NCBI RefSeq assembly: GCF_029582805.1
Contig: NZ_JAKKUT010000002.1
Span: 830,001-894,000, forward strand
Length of the DNA stretch: 64,000 nt
From: Candidatus Synechococcus calcipolaris G9
Lineage (GTDB): Bacteria > Cyanobacteriota > Cyanobacteriia > Thermosynechococcales > Thermosynechococcaceae
Direction of reading: 5' to 3'
Made by a program: the position numbers and the translations under genes
The notes under the pieces: model-generated
What the model saw: only the letters and a program-made list of their open reading frames with translations
What the model was told of the DNA's origin: nothing
Databases searched by the model: none
In this document: positions 28,378-38,076 of the stretch, one piece after another
How positions within the stretch are numbered: the stretch's first letter is position 1
Layout of the letters: each line of letters begins with the position of its first letter

Positions 28378-30531
28378 ATGAAGAAGCCGACAACGCCCCT
28401 CAAGTCTCGTTTAGAGTCTCTTGTTGCCCAGAATTCCCCCTTTGCCCATTTACGTCGTTGGTCGGTGGGGGTGGGGATTGTATTGGTGGCGATCGCCGGT
28501 GGTGGGGCCTGGTATTTATGGCAACAGTCGCCAATGTCTGCCCCCAGTTCCTTCTACCATTTAGCGATTCAGTCTCCAGAACAACGCCAGGATCAACTCT
28601 TGCAAATCGCCCAGGGGGAGCCTGGCCGGGAGCGAGATCGGGCCCACTATTTATTGGCGGTAGATGCCCTCGACAAGGATCAACCCGAGGATGCAATTCG
28701 CTGGCTCAAGGCCCTGGAAATGTCCTATCCGCCGATGACGGCCCCCATTTTAGTCTTGCGGGCAGAGGCCTATCGTCGCTTAGATGATTTTAATCAGGCG
28801 CGATCTATCTGGGAAGACCTGTTGCGCCGATACCCCGATCAACCGGAGGCGGCGGTGGCCCTTTTGGCCTTGAACAATCCCGATGCAGCGATCGCCCGAT
28901 TTCCCCAACATCCCCTAGTGGTCGAGTTTGCCCGGCAACAACTGGCCGAAAATTCCGATCAATTACCCTTGTTGGTATTGATTGCCCGCCATGGGTTACA
29001 TTTGCCCGATTATGGCAACTACCTGGAACTTCTCACAAAAAGCTATGCCGATGAACTTACTCCAGAGGATTGGGAAGCTATCGCCTTTGGGTATTGGGAA
29101 AAACTAAACTATAAAAGTGCCGGTCAGGCCTATAGCCAGGCTCCCCCCAGCCCCCTGAATCTCTATCGGGCTGGCCGTGGCTTGCAATTGGGCCAAGAGA
29201 AAGAGGCGGCGATCTCTGCCTACCAGAAATTAATCACGGCCCATCCCCAAAGTTCTGAGTCTGCCCTGGCCTGGCTGCGTTTAGCCCAAATCAATGAAAA
29301 TCCCCAGGAAAAACTGCAACTTCTCGACCGGGCGATCGCCACGGCGGATACGGCCAACCGCCCTGATCTGACGGGAGATGCCCTCAAGGAAAGGTTTTTA
29401 GTTTATGAATCCCTGAAAGCGACCGCAGAAGCCACCCAGACCCAAAAGCAACTCCTGGATCGTTTTGGCCAGACCCCTGGGGCCGCAGAACTGCGCTGGA
29501 TGCTGGCCGATCGCTACGGAAAGCAAGCCAACTGGGATCAGGCGCGCCATTGGGCCAAGGAACTGGTTAAACATAATCCCACCAGTGATCTTGCACCCCG
29601 GGCTGCCTTTTGGGATGGGTTATGGGCCCAAGCCGCAGGCAAGGGCAGTGAAATTAAACCCGCCTGGAATCACCTACGCCAAGCCTATCCCCATTCCTAC
29701 TATGCCTGGCGGGCCGCCGGTTTGAGCCAAGAACCTGTGGGTCAATTTAGTACCATCAGTCAACTTCAGCCCAGGGTGGATCCCCAGCGATTTGAGCGAC
29801 TCCCCCTAATGGCTGGCTCAGAAACTCTCCAAGAACTTTACCTCCTGGGTCAGTCCCAACCCGCCTGGGAACGATGGCAGTGGGAATTTCGCAATCGGGT
29901 TGAACCCTCCGGCCCTGAGCAACTCAGCGATGGTCTGATCCGCATGGGAGTGGGTGAGTATCTCGATGGCATTTTTATGCTGGAAAATCTTGGCCAGCGA
30001 TCGCAACGGGAGCCAGACATCGCTCAATTCTTTGATTCCATTCGCACTGATCCCCGCTATTGGTACGCCCTCTATCCCCTACCCTACTGGGACACCGTAG
30101 AAAAATGGGCCACCTCCCGTAACCTGAACCCCCTACTGGTGATGGGTCTGATCCGCCAGGAATCTAGGTTTCAAAAAGATATTCAATCCATTGCCGGAGC
30201 TGCTGGCCTAATGCAAGTGATGCCGGAAACCGCGGAGTGGATTGCCGATCGGGCCCAAATTGAGTCCTATGACCTGAATGATCCCGAGGACAGTATTCGC
30301 CTCGGCACCTGGTATTTAGATCACACCCTCAAACTCTATGACCAAGATGCCCTCTTAGCCTTGGCCGGATACAATGCGGGCCCCGGCCATGTGGATGATT
30401 GGTTAAAGCGGTTTGGCTACACCAGTGCCGATCGCTTTGTGGAATCCATTCCTTTTCCAGAGACCTATGGCTATGTCAAATCGGTATTGGAAAACTATTG
30501 GAACTACCTACGTCTCTACAACAATGGGTGA
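28378..30531 (+). CDS. Lytic transglycosylase with TPR-like region
   Basis: 717 residues: a single N-terminal membrane anchor (VGVGIVLVAIAGGGAWYLW, about 31-50), a long region of TPR-like helical pairs (about 70-540), and a C-terminal SLT domain with the catalytic Glu in GLIRQESRF, AGLMQVMPETA and ALAGYNAGPG. This is the Slt70-like arrangement in which a helical ring holds the catalytic domain against peptidoglycan. It cleaves between MurNAc and GlcNAc with formation of an anhydro ring in the periplasm. Confidence 0.92.
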   Translation: MKKPTTPLKSRLESLVAQNSPFAHLRRWSVGVGIVLVAIAGGGAWYLWQQSPMSAPSSFYHLAIQSPEQRQDQLLQIAQGEPGRERDRAHYLLAVDALDKDQPEDAIRWLKALEMSYPPMTAPILVLRAEAYRRLDDFNQARSIWEDLLRRYPDQPEAAVALLALNNPDAAIARFPQHPLVVEFARQQLAENSDQLPLLVLIARHGLHLPDYGNYLELLTKSYADELTPEDWEAIAFGYWEKLNYKSAGQAYSQAPPSPLNLYRAGRGLQLGQEKEAAISAYQKLITAHPQSSESALAWLRLAQINENPQEKLQLLDRAIATADTANRPDLTGDALKERFLVYESLKATAEATQTQKQLLDRFGQTPGAAELRWMLADRYGKQANWDQARHWAKELVKHNPTSDLAPRAAFWDGLWAQAAGKGSEIKPAWNHLRQAYPHSYYAWRAAGLSQEPVGQFSTISQLQPRVDPQRFERLPLMAGSETLQELYLLGQSQPAWERWQWEFRNRVEPSGPEQLSDGLIRMGVGEYLDGIFMLENLGQRSQREPDIAQFFDSIRTDPRYWYALYPLPYWDTVEKWATSRNLNPLLVMGLIRQESRFQKDIQSIAGAAGLMQVMPETAEWIADRAQIESYDLNDPEDSIRLGTWYLDHTLKLYDQDALLALAGYNAGPGHVDDWLKRFGYTSADRFVESIPFPETYGYVKSVLENYWNYLRLYNNG

Positions 30532-30587
30532 CTTAATGGATGATTTAATACATGATTCCTGTCATGTTTTGACGGAAACGTAGTAAA

Positions 30588-30606
30588 AATGTAACGAAAA
30601 TGTAAT
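30588..30606 (+). promoter_or_regulatory. HLR1-like tandem element upstream of psbD
   Basis: AATGTAAC and AATGTAAT are spaced by 3 bases about 140 bases before the psbD start. On the opposite strand they read TTACATT repeats, like the high-light HLR1 element bound by RpaB, which has two such half-sites usually 2 bases apart. The one-base difference lowers confidence. Confidence 0.35.
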
Positions 30607-30747
30607 GTTCCCTTTGAAAACTTCAGGGTAGGTTTGCTAGATTAAGAATGTTATGAAGATTCGTAAACTTGCCCCCCTGTTTTTTTATTTTTCGGGGTGT
30701 CAGGTTTAGATCTGCTATTTTTCCTAGCACTTTTAGGAGCTTATTAT

Positions 30748-31806
30748 ATGACCATAGCGATCGGACGCGCACCAGCAGAGCGGGGGTGGTTTGACATCCT
30801 CGATGACTGGCTCAAGCGCGACAGATTTGTCTTCGTGGGTTGGTCGGGTATCCTACTATTTCCCTGCGCCTATTTGGCTCTGGGGGGATGGTTGACCGGC
30901 ACCACCTTCGTCAGTTCTTGGTATACCCACGGACTGGCTTCCAGTTATCTCGAAGGCTGTAACTTCCTCACCGTTGCAGTCTCAACCCCAGCAAACAGTA
31001 TGGGACATTCTTTGATCCTATTGTGGGGCCCCGAAGCCCAGGGGGACTTCACCCGTTGGTGTCAATTGGGTGGACTGTGGACTTTTTTGGCGCTCCATGG
31101 TGCCTTTGGGCTGATTGGTTTTATGCTACGGCAGTTTGAAATTGCCCGTTTGGTGGGCATTCGTCCCTACAACGCCATTGCCTTCAGCGCACCCATTGCC
31201 GTTTTCGTCAGTGTGTTTTTGATGTACCCCTTGGGGCAGTCCGGTTGGTTTTTTGCCCCTAGTTTTGGTGTCGCTGCCATTTTCCGGTTCCTGCTCTTTT
31301 TGCAAGGCTTCCACAACTGGACCTTGAATCCCTTCCACATGATGGGGGTTGCCGGGGTCTTGGGCGGTGCTTTGCTGTGTGCCATTCATGGTGCCACGGT
31401 TGAGAATACCCTCTTCCAGGATGGAGAAGGTTCTAGTACCTTCCGAGCATTTAACCCAACCCAAGCGGAAGAAACCTATTCGATGGTGACGGCGAACCGG
31501 TTCTGGAGTCAGATTTTCGGTATTGCCTTCTCCAACAAACGCTGGCTGCACTTCTTCATGTTATTTGTGCCTGTGACCGGTCTGTGGATGAGTTCCATTG
31601 GCATTGTGGGTTTAGCCTTGAACCTGCGCGCCTATGATTTCATCTCCCAGGAGATACGGGCAGCGGAAGACCCAGAATTTGAGACGTTCTACACCAAGAA
31701 CATTTTGCTCAATGATGGTATCCGTGCCTGGATGGCTCCCCAAGATCAACCCCATGAAAACCTAGTCTTCCCCGAAGAGGTACTGCCCCGTGGTAACGCT
31801 CTCTAG
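30748..31806 (+). CDS. psbD: Photosystem II D2 protein
   Basis: 352 residues, the normal D2 length. D2 forms with D1 the photosystem II reaction centre in the thylakoid membrane. The key residues are at canonical positions: H117 (peripheral chlorophyll), Y160 (TyrD), H197 (P680 chlorophyll), H214 and H268 (non-heme iron). The start is the ATG at 30748, preceded by AGGAG; a longer frame would open at 30697. Residues around 71-106 match what I remember of Thermosynechococcus D2. psbC does not follow, whereas one psbD copy normally overlaps psbC, so this is probably the stand-alone second copy (psbD2). Confidence 0.97.
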   Translation: MTIAIGRAPAERGWFDILDDWLKRDRFVFVGWSGILLFPCAYLALGGWLTGTTFVSSWYTHGLASSYLEGCNFLTVAVSTPANSMGHSLILLWGPEAQGDFTRWCQLGGLWTFLALHGAFGLIGFMLRQFEIARLVGIRPYNAIAFSAPIAVFVSVFLMYPLGQSGWFFAPSFGVAAIFRFLLFLQGFHNWTLNPFHMMGVAGVLGGALLCAIHGATVENTLFQDGEGSSTFRAFNPTQAEETYSMVTANRFWSQIFGIAFSNKRWLHFFMLFVPVTGLWMSSIGIVGLALNLRAYDFISQEIRAAEDPEFETFYTKNILLNDGIRAWMAPQDQPHENLVFPEEVLPRGNAL

Positions 31807-31890
31807 GGATTCGTAACGAGATTCGTAACGATTTGTAATGCGTTGACTCATTAATCACGCATTAATTAAAGCCAGTTCGTTGGAAAAATG

Positions 31891-31930
31891 ATAGCAGTGG
31901 TCATAATATAAAAGGCTGCTGCTATTTTTT
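31891..31930 (+). terminator. Probable intrinsic terminator after psbD
   Basis: ATAGCAG pairs with CTGCTAT over 7 bases and is followed by a run of six T. It lies 85 bases after the psbD stop. A second stem, TAATGCG with CGCATTA (31836-31864), lies before it and has no T-run. Confidence 0.55.
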
Positions 31931-31997
31931 ATGTAGCTCTTATATAATCTTGAAGCCCTTCCGTCGATGGGCCTGCCCACCCCGCTGCCGAGTCACT

Positions 31998-33473
31998 ATG
32001 TCCTTGAGTTTTGAAGCCTCTGCGATCGCCACGGCCCGCCACCTTCTCTATGAAAAAGCCCTCGTCTATTTTAATCATGAACCCGTTGGCACCATTGCGG
32101 CCATCCCCCAAAAAACGCGGGTCTATAAAGATGGCAGATATCAGACCGTCGTTCCAGAAACAGACTTAAACTACACAGAGCTATTTATTCGGGATAATGT
32201 CCCCACAACGCTCTTTTTCTTGCTGGATGGCCGGGCGGATATTGCTCGTAATTTTTTAGATACCTGTTTACTCCTCCAGAGCAAGGATATTTATACGGCG
32301 GGTATTTTTCCCGCTAGTTTCCATGTTGGCCCCGATCGCCTCACCCCCGATTATGGTCAACGGGCCATTGGTCGGGTTGCCTCGGTGGATGCCACGTTGT
32401 GGTGGCTCATTTTGGCCGAAATCTATGTCCAGCGCACCGGCGATCGCGACTGGGCTAAGCAGGATTCGGTGCAGCACGGGATCCGCCAATTTTTACGGCT
32501 CCTATTACATCCCGGCTTTCGCGAAGCACCCACCCTCCAGGTTCCCGATGGGGCCTTTATGATTGACCGTCCCTTGGATGTGTGGGGCGCGCCCCTAGAA
32601 ATTCAAGTGTTGCTCTATGGGGCCCTGATCAGTTCGGCCAGTTTAATTTTGGCCGGCCATGACTACGACTTAACTCCCGATGATCATTGGCGGGTGCAGC
32701 AATCCTTAAAACGGGCAATTCGACTACGGCGGTATCTACTCAAACACTACTGGCTGAATACCCGTATTGTCCAAGTATTGCGGCGGCGGCCCACGGATCT
32801 CTACGGCGATAGCAGCATTATCAATGAGTACAATATTCGCACAGAAACCATTCCCCATTGGCTGCAACATTGGCTAGGGGAGCAGGGGGGCTATTTGATT
32901 GGCAATGTGCGTACCGGTCGCCCGGATTTTCGATTTTTTACCCTGGGGAATTGTTTAGGAGCCATTTTTGATCTGTTAACCCGGAAACAGCAAAAATCTC
33001 TTTTTGAACTCATGCTCCATAACCACCAAGAACTCTTTGCGGAGATGCCCCTACGGATTTGCCATCCCCCCCTAGATAACGAAGACTGGCGGAATAAAAC
33101 TGGCTTTGATCCAAAAAATCAAACCTGGTGCTATCATAATTCCGGTCATTGGCCCTGTTTATTTTGGTTTTTAGTCATTGCCATGATGCGACATCAGGAC
33201 TATGCAGCGGATGTACCCGAAAGCTATGCCTATCATCGCCTCTTGAAAGATGGCTACGAAACCCTACTCCAGCGATTACCGGAACAGCAATGGGCAGAAT
33301 ATTTTGATGGGCCCACGGGGGTGTGGATTGGTCAACAGGCCCGTACCTACCAAACCTGGACTTTCACCAGTCTCTTGCTCAGTCATCATTTGTTAATTAC
33401 CCATCCCGGCGATCGCGATCTGATGAATTTACCGTCATTGCGGCAGTTACTCTGTTATCTGCGGCCCAATTAG
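31998..33473 (+). CDS. invA: GH100 alkaline/neutral invertase
   Basis: About 491 residues. GH100 invertases hydrolyse sucrose to glucose and fructose in the cytosol. Family-typical stretches are present: an ETDLNYTELFIRDNVP N-terminal motif carrying an Asp near the catalytic position, GRVASVDATLWWL, SSIINEYNIRTETIPHWL, FFTLGNCLGAIFDLL and QTWCYHNSGHWPCLFWF. The start chosen is Met17 of the longest frame (31998). Sucrose is a compatible solute in cyanobacteria, which fits a turnover role. Confidence 0.9.
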   Translation: MSLSFEASAIATARHLLYEKALVYFNHEPVGTIAAIPQKTRVYKDGRYQTVVPETDLNYTELFIRDNVPTTLFFLLDGRADIARNFLDTCLLLQSKDIYTAGIFPASFHVGPDRLTPDYGQRAIGRVASVDATLWWLILAEIYVQRTGDRDWAKQDSVQHGIRQFLRLLLHPGFREAPTLQVPDGAFMIDRPLDVWGAPLEIQVLLYGALISSASLILAGHDYDLTPDDHWRVQQSLKRAIRLRRYLLKHYWLNTRIVQVLRRRPTDLYGDSSIINEYNIRTETIPHWLQHWLGEQGGYLIGNVRTGRPDFRFFTLGNCLGAIFDLLTRKQQKSLFELMLHNHQELFAEMPLRICHPPLDNEDWRNKTGFDPKNQTWCYHNSGHWPCLFWFLVIAMMRHQDYAADVPESYAYHRLLKDGYETLLQRLPEQQWAEYFDGPTGVWIGQQARTYQTWTFTSLLLSHHLLITHPGDRDLMNLPSLRQLLCYLRPN

Positions 33474-33535
33474 CTCCATCAGGCATCATTAATTCTCTAA
33501 ATTTATACCCAAAAACATTTATACCCAAAAACATA

Positions 33536-34616
33536 ATGAGTGAGCCACCCAATTCCCATCCACTTTGGGAGAAATGGAGTAATTCTAGATTAGTTCGCTA
33601 TTTATTACTCTTTGCCTTGGGCTGGGCGATCACCCAAGTTTTAGTTTATTTTGAAGCGGTTATTATCATTTTCATTTTCTCCGCTGTTTTAGCCTTTTTG
33701 CTCCATTATCCTGTCCGTTGGCTGGCCCACTATATTCCCCGCAGTGCCGCCGTCCTCATTGTTTTTTCAATTACCCTTTTAATCCTGGGGGGATTACTGA
33801 GTACTCTGGGTTTAGCTATTATTTCCCAAGGGCAGCAACTCCTCAACCAAGCACCGGTTTTCTACAGTGCCGCCATTGAGTTTGTGGAAACAATGCAAGG
33901 CTTACTGACCCGTTGGAATCTGAATGTCAACTTTAATGGCATTGAGGATCAAATTCGGGATCAGGTGATTACGGGAGTTGGGTTTGGCTTTAGTACGCTT
34001 CAGGGGGTATTAGCCAGTTTACTGGATATGATTATCATTGCAGTGGTTGCTTTTTTCATGCTGTTGGATGGCGGAAAACTTTGGGAATTTATGCTCAAGG
34101 CCATTCCCATACACCAGCGTCAAAATTTTACCATTGCGGTTAAACGAAACTTTCTGGGTCTTTTTTTGGGGACGCTTAATTCTTTCTCTATTTTTTGGCG
34201 TATCTGTCTTTATTGTTTTATTATTCTTAGATGTTCCCTATGCCTTATTTTTAGCGGCGATCGCCGGTGTTTTTGATCTCATTCCCGGAATTGGAGCCAC
34301 CCTGGGCATTAGCCTCGTTTCAATTATTTTATTACCTCAGGGTATTTTTCTCAGTCTTAAGGTGCTTGTCAGTTGTGTATTGCTGCAACAGGTGGAGGAA
34401 AATTTATTAATGCCACGGGTGATGCAAAACTCGGTTAATCTCAATCCAGTGATTATGTTTCTAGCACTCTTAATGGGAGCTAGGATTGCTGGACTTGTGG
34501 GCATATTTTTAGCCATTCCCATTACTGGGGTCGTCATTAGTTTACTCAATATTGATGAAATGCAAAGTAATGGCGAGGCAACGAAGAAAACAAAGGGTTT
34601 AGAAAACCCAAGCTAA
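33536..34616 (+). pseudogene. AI-2E family transporter, frameshifted
   Basis: Two overlapping frames together read one AI-2E/PerM family protein of about 360 residues with about eight membrane segments. The first frame, from ATG 33536, is correct through KRNFLG; the second takes over with FFWGRLILSLFFG and continues to the normal end (LIPGIGATLG, PRVMQNSVNLNP). The total of 1081 bases is one more than a multiple of three. The break falls in a run of seven T at about 34158-34165, so an extra T, by mutation or sequencing error, is the simplest cause. An intact paralogue lies at 56587. Confidence 0.8.
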
Positions 34617-34634
34617 AAACTCTAAAACTAAAAG

Positions 34635-35666
34635 TTAAAGTCGAAAATAACGGACAATACCATCGGCGATCGCCACCGCAAGGGCCTGGCGATGTTCGGG
34701 TCGAGCTAGGTTTCGTGCATCTTCCCGGCCCGTCAAAAAACCCACTTCCACTAATACGGCGGGCATGGTGGTATGGCGGAGAACATAAAAACGGGCTTGG
34801 CGAACCCCGCGATCGCGCACCTGAACCCGACTCAAAATACTATTATGAATGGCGCGGGCCAGGGGTAAACCCGTTGCGTAATAGTAGGTTTCCAAGCCAT
34901 TAATATCGGGTCGGGACATACTGAAGGCATTGGCATGGATACTCACAAAGGCGCGGGCATTGACCTGGGCGGCTCGAGAAACCCGTGGGGCTAAATCCAA
35001 CTCGCGATCGTCATTACGGGTCAAAACTACCTGTACACCCCGCTGTTGCAAGATTCGCGAGAGTTGCTGGGAAATATCTAGGACTACATCCTTTTCCCGC
35101 AGGCCACCAATGCCAACGGCTCCGGGATCTCGACCCCCATGGCCCGGATCCACGGCAATCACGACGCGGGCCCGGGGATAGGCAGGAGGATTGGGCACGG
35201 CAATTTGAATCGGCTGCGCCCTGGCTACGGCGGATCCCTCTAGGGGTAAAAACTTCGGCAGTTGAATATACCAGCGATTGGGGGCCAGGGCCCGCACCTT
35301 TACCTCCTGGGGACGCATGGTATAGTTTGGCCCTAGTTCAATCACAATCCGGGTCACTTGGGGGGTGAACTGCCCCACCCGTACTTCCCGGACAAAATTG
35401 CCAATGGATCGCTGGGTCAGGGGCCGGCCAAAGGATGTGCCCGGTAAATCCACCACGAGGCGAGCTGGGTTACTAAGTAACTGGACTTGGGGACGCACCC
35501 CCTCCTCTGCCACCATTTCCAGGCGGCCCATGGGCGCGTTAAATCGCCAATAATCTAAACGATTTGCCCAGGCTGGACAAGTATTTAAGAGCCAAAATCC
35601 AATGACGCTTAAGGAGCCTAAGCGCAAAAATTTCCATGGCGATCGCCCCATCACTCCCCCCTTCAC
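34635..35666 (-). CDS. amiC: N-acetylmuramoyl-L-alanine amidase, AmiC type with AMIN domain
   Basis: 343 residues. A hydrophobic signal near residues 14-32 is followed by an AMIN domain (about 40-140) that targets septal peptidoglycan, and an Amidase_3 zinc domain from about 165: VAVDPGHGGRDPGAVG, FVSIHANAF, and VLVEVGFLTGRED with the catalytic Glu. AmiC cleaves the amide between MurNAc and the stem peptide and takes part in cell separation and septal junction formation. Met6 is an alternative start. Confidence 0.9.
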   Translation of the reverse strand: MKGGVMGRSPWKFLRLGSLSVIGFWLLNTCPAWANRLDYWRFNAPMGRLEMVAEEGVRPQVQLLSNPARLVVDLPGTSFGRPLTQRSIGNFVREVRVGQFTPQVTRIVIELGPNYTMRPQEVKVRALAPNRWYIQLPKFLPLEGSAVARAQPIQIAVPNPPAYPRARVVIAVDPGHGGRDPGAVGIGGLREKDVVLDISQQLSRILQQRGVQVVLTRNDDRELDLAPRVSRAAQVNARAFVSIHANAFSMSRPDINGLETYYYATGLPLARAIHNSILSRVQVRDRGVRQARFYVLRHTTMPAVLVEVGFLTGREDARNLARPEHRQALAVAIADGIVRYFRL

Positions 35667-35782
35667 ACCCCGCCGCCATGGATTTCAACCCAATGGTTTT
35701 CTGATCCGCCGGTGGCGTAGACATTCTCTGTTTCTTCTAATGGGAAAAAGACGGCTCCATGCAGAATAGAGTTCCAGCTAGG

Positions 35783-37954
35783 TTAACTGGGCAGGCGGCG
35801 CAGCTCTTGGAGGAGGAGATCCACCGATTCGTAGCGATCTGTAAAGTTAAATTTCACCATGCGATTAATAATGCGAGCTAGTTCTGGGCTGACCTGGGTA
35901 TACTGTTCCCAAGCCAATTCCCCACTGGCTCCATCCCGGGGAATATCCCGCGGCTTGACCCCCGTTAAGGCTTGAATGGCAATCATCCCCACCGCATAAA
36001 TATCACTATTGAGGCAGGGTTGACCCGATAACTGCTCTGGGGGCGCATAGCCCATCGTGCCAATCACCACCGTACTGCCATCGGTTTTTTCCGTTTCCTG
36101 GGGTTTCATTTCTTTCACTGCCCCAAAATCAATCAAGACCAATTTTTGATCCGATTGACGGCGAATAATATTGTCTGGCTTAATGTCCCGGTGGATCACG
36201 TAATTGGTATGGACAAAATTGAGAATACCTAAAATATCCCGGAGAAAATCAATAACGACGGTCTCGGGTTGGGGGCGGGCAATTTCGGCGGTAAGGGATT
36301 GACCTTCAATAAACTCTTGAACGAGGTAAAATTCTTGGTTTTCTTCCACGTAGGCTAGAAGCAAGGGAATCTGATCATGGCGACCCAGTTTTTCTAAAAT
36401 CTCCGCCTCTGTATTAAATAACCGCCGGGCAACCTGCATAAAGCGGGCATCGGTACGACCCGGCCGCAGATGTTTGACGACGCAAATGGGTTGACCGGGC
36501 CGTTGGGTATCTTTGGCCAAATAGGTGCGGCCAAAACCACCAGCTCCCAGGACTTTTTGAATTTTGTAGCGACCACTCAGGAGAGAACGGGGTTTGCCGG
36601 TAATTTCCGTCGGCTCCTGGAGAGCTTGGTTAAGGGCGGCGGTATTATCGGCCATGAGCGATCGCAGCACAGCAAGGGCTTTGTCCTGTTCTGCTACTTT
36701 TTCCCGGAAGGATTGCTGTTCCTTTTGGGCTTCATAACCGACGTAGGCGACAATACTACCACTGCTGAGGACCAAACCAATGGCGGCGGGGACCACCGGA
36801 ATCCACCCTGCCGATCCCACAAATATGCCCCAACTGCCTGCCACCAAAAGGGCGATCGCCGCCAAAACCGCTCCCCCTAAATACAGAGGTTGACGAATCC
36901 ACCAGGCGAGACTACTGCCCAACCCCGTCCAAACCCCAATCCACACCACTACTAAGGGAAGGGGCCAGTACCAAATGGGGCCGCGACCATCCAGGGCCGC
37001 ACTGAGAAATTGGCTCACCATTTGCCCATGGACGACCACCCCAGGCATTTGCTGGGCAATGGCATCACTGCCGCTGTAGGGTGTCAGGAAAATATCTTTG
37101 ACACTGGGGGCAGAGACACCAATTAAGACCACGCGATCGCGGATTAAATCTTCACTGACATTGCCTTCTAGGACATCGGAGAGGGTGACGGTTTTGCTCA
37201 GTTGATCCGTATTTCCGCGATAGTTTAATAGCACCTGCATCCCTCGGGCATCCAAGCCCACATAGCCCCCAGGGTTGGGATTTAGGGCAGGAAAATAGGT
37301 AGACCCCAAAATAATGCGATCGTCATTAATATCCACATTGACATCCGGTTCCTGATCCAGGTAGATCAGGGAAAGGATAAACCCAAGGGAAAAGGGTGTG
37401 GTGCAACGGGTGGCATTACTATTGGAAATTAAGAATAGATTACGGCGAATCACGCCATCGTTATCAATGGGAATGTCGGCAAACCCCACCTGCTCCGGGA
37501 CGCGATCCGTGGGAATAATGGGTGGGGGTGGAACCTCTGGCTGATCGGTGGTTTCTCCGGCCGCTTTACAGACCGGGACAATTTGGGGATTAGCGGCAAA
37601 GAGCGTCGATAGCTCTGGATGGCCCGGCTCCGTTGGTAGATCCCGATAAATATCGAGGCCGATGGCCCGGGGACTGGCTTCATTCAAACGACGCAGAAGA
37701 TCCGCAATGGTTTGATCACTCAAGGGCCAGGTCTGCTGCTTTTGAATATCCTGTTCCGTGACCAAAACCGTTAGGATCCGTTCATCGGGCGGTAGGCTGG
37801 GCCGCGATCGCAGGAACAGGTCATAGAGACTCAATTCACTTTGTTGCAGCCAGCCAAATTGACGCACCCCTGCGACTACGCCTGTTACCACTAGGGTTGT
37901 GACTAAAACAGGCATGGCGGTTAGTTTTTTCCAGTTTTGCCAGGGGATTGCCAC
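35783..37954 (-). CDS. CHASE2-domain serine/threonine protein kinase
   Basis: 723 residues. An N-terminal membrane segment (about 13-30) leads to an extracytoplasmic CHASE2 sensor domain (about 40-325). Three or four membrane segments follow (about 330-405), then a coiled linker and a C-terminal eukaryotic-like kinase domain: LGAGGFGRTYLA (glycine loop), VIHRDIKPDN (catalytic loop), LIDFGAVKE (DFG), and GYAPPEQL (activation segment). All catalytic residues are present. Such kinases are common in cyanobacteria; the signal sensed by CHASE2 is not known. Confidence 0.92.
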   Translation of the reverse strand: MAIPWQNWKKLTAMPVLVTTLVVTGVVAGVRQFGWLQQSELSLYDLFLRSRPSLPPDERILTVLVTEQDIQKQQTWPLSDQTIADLLRRLNEASPRAIGLDIYRDLPTEPGHPELSTLFAANPQIVPVCKAAGETTDQPEVPPPPIIPTDRVPEQVGFADIPIDNDGVIRRNLFLISNSNATRCTTPFSLGFILSLIYLDQEPDVNVDINDDRIILGSTYFPALNPNPGGYVGLDARGMQVLLNYRGNTDQLSKTVTLSDVLEGNVSEDLIRDRVVLIGVSAPSVKDIFLTPYSGSDAIAQQMPGVVVHGQMVSQFLSAALDGRGPIWYWPLPLVVVWIGVWTGLGSSLAWWIRQPLYLGGAVLAAIALLVAGSWGIFVGSAGWIPVVPAAIGLVLSSGSIVAYVGYEAQKEQQSFREKVAEQDKALAVLRSLMADNTAALNQALQEPTEITGKPRSLLSGRYKIQKVLGAGGFGRTYLAKDTQRPGQPICVVKHLRPGRTDARFMQVARRLFNTEAEILEKLGRHDQIPLLLAYVEENQEFYLVQEFIEGQSLTAEIARPQPETVVIDFLRDILGILNFVHTNYVIHRDIKPDNIIRRQSDQKLVLIDFGAVKEMKPQETEKTDGSTVVIGTMGYAPPEQLSGQPCLNSDIYAVGMIAIQALTGVKPRDIPRDGASGELAWEQYTQVSPELARIINRMVKFNFTDRYESVDLLLQELRRLPS

Positions 37955-38076
37955 GGAGATGCCTATAAAAATAGAGAATATGGGCTTTATCTTATCGAAA
38001 ATTTGGTGACTTGCTATAGAAATCCTGGCTCAAGGTTATAGGCTGAACATAGCCCGCTAGGATCCGTTGGTTTCTT

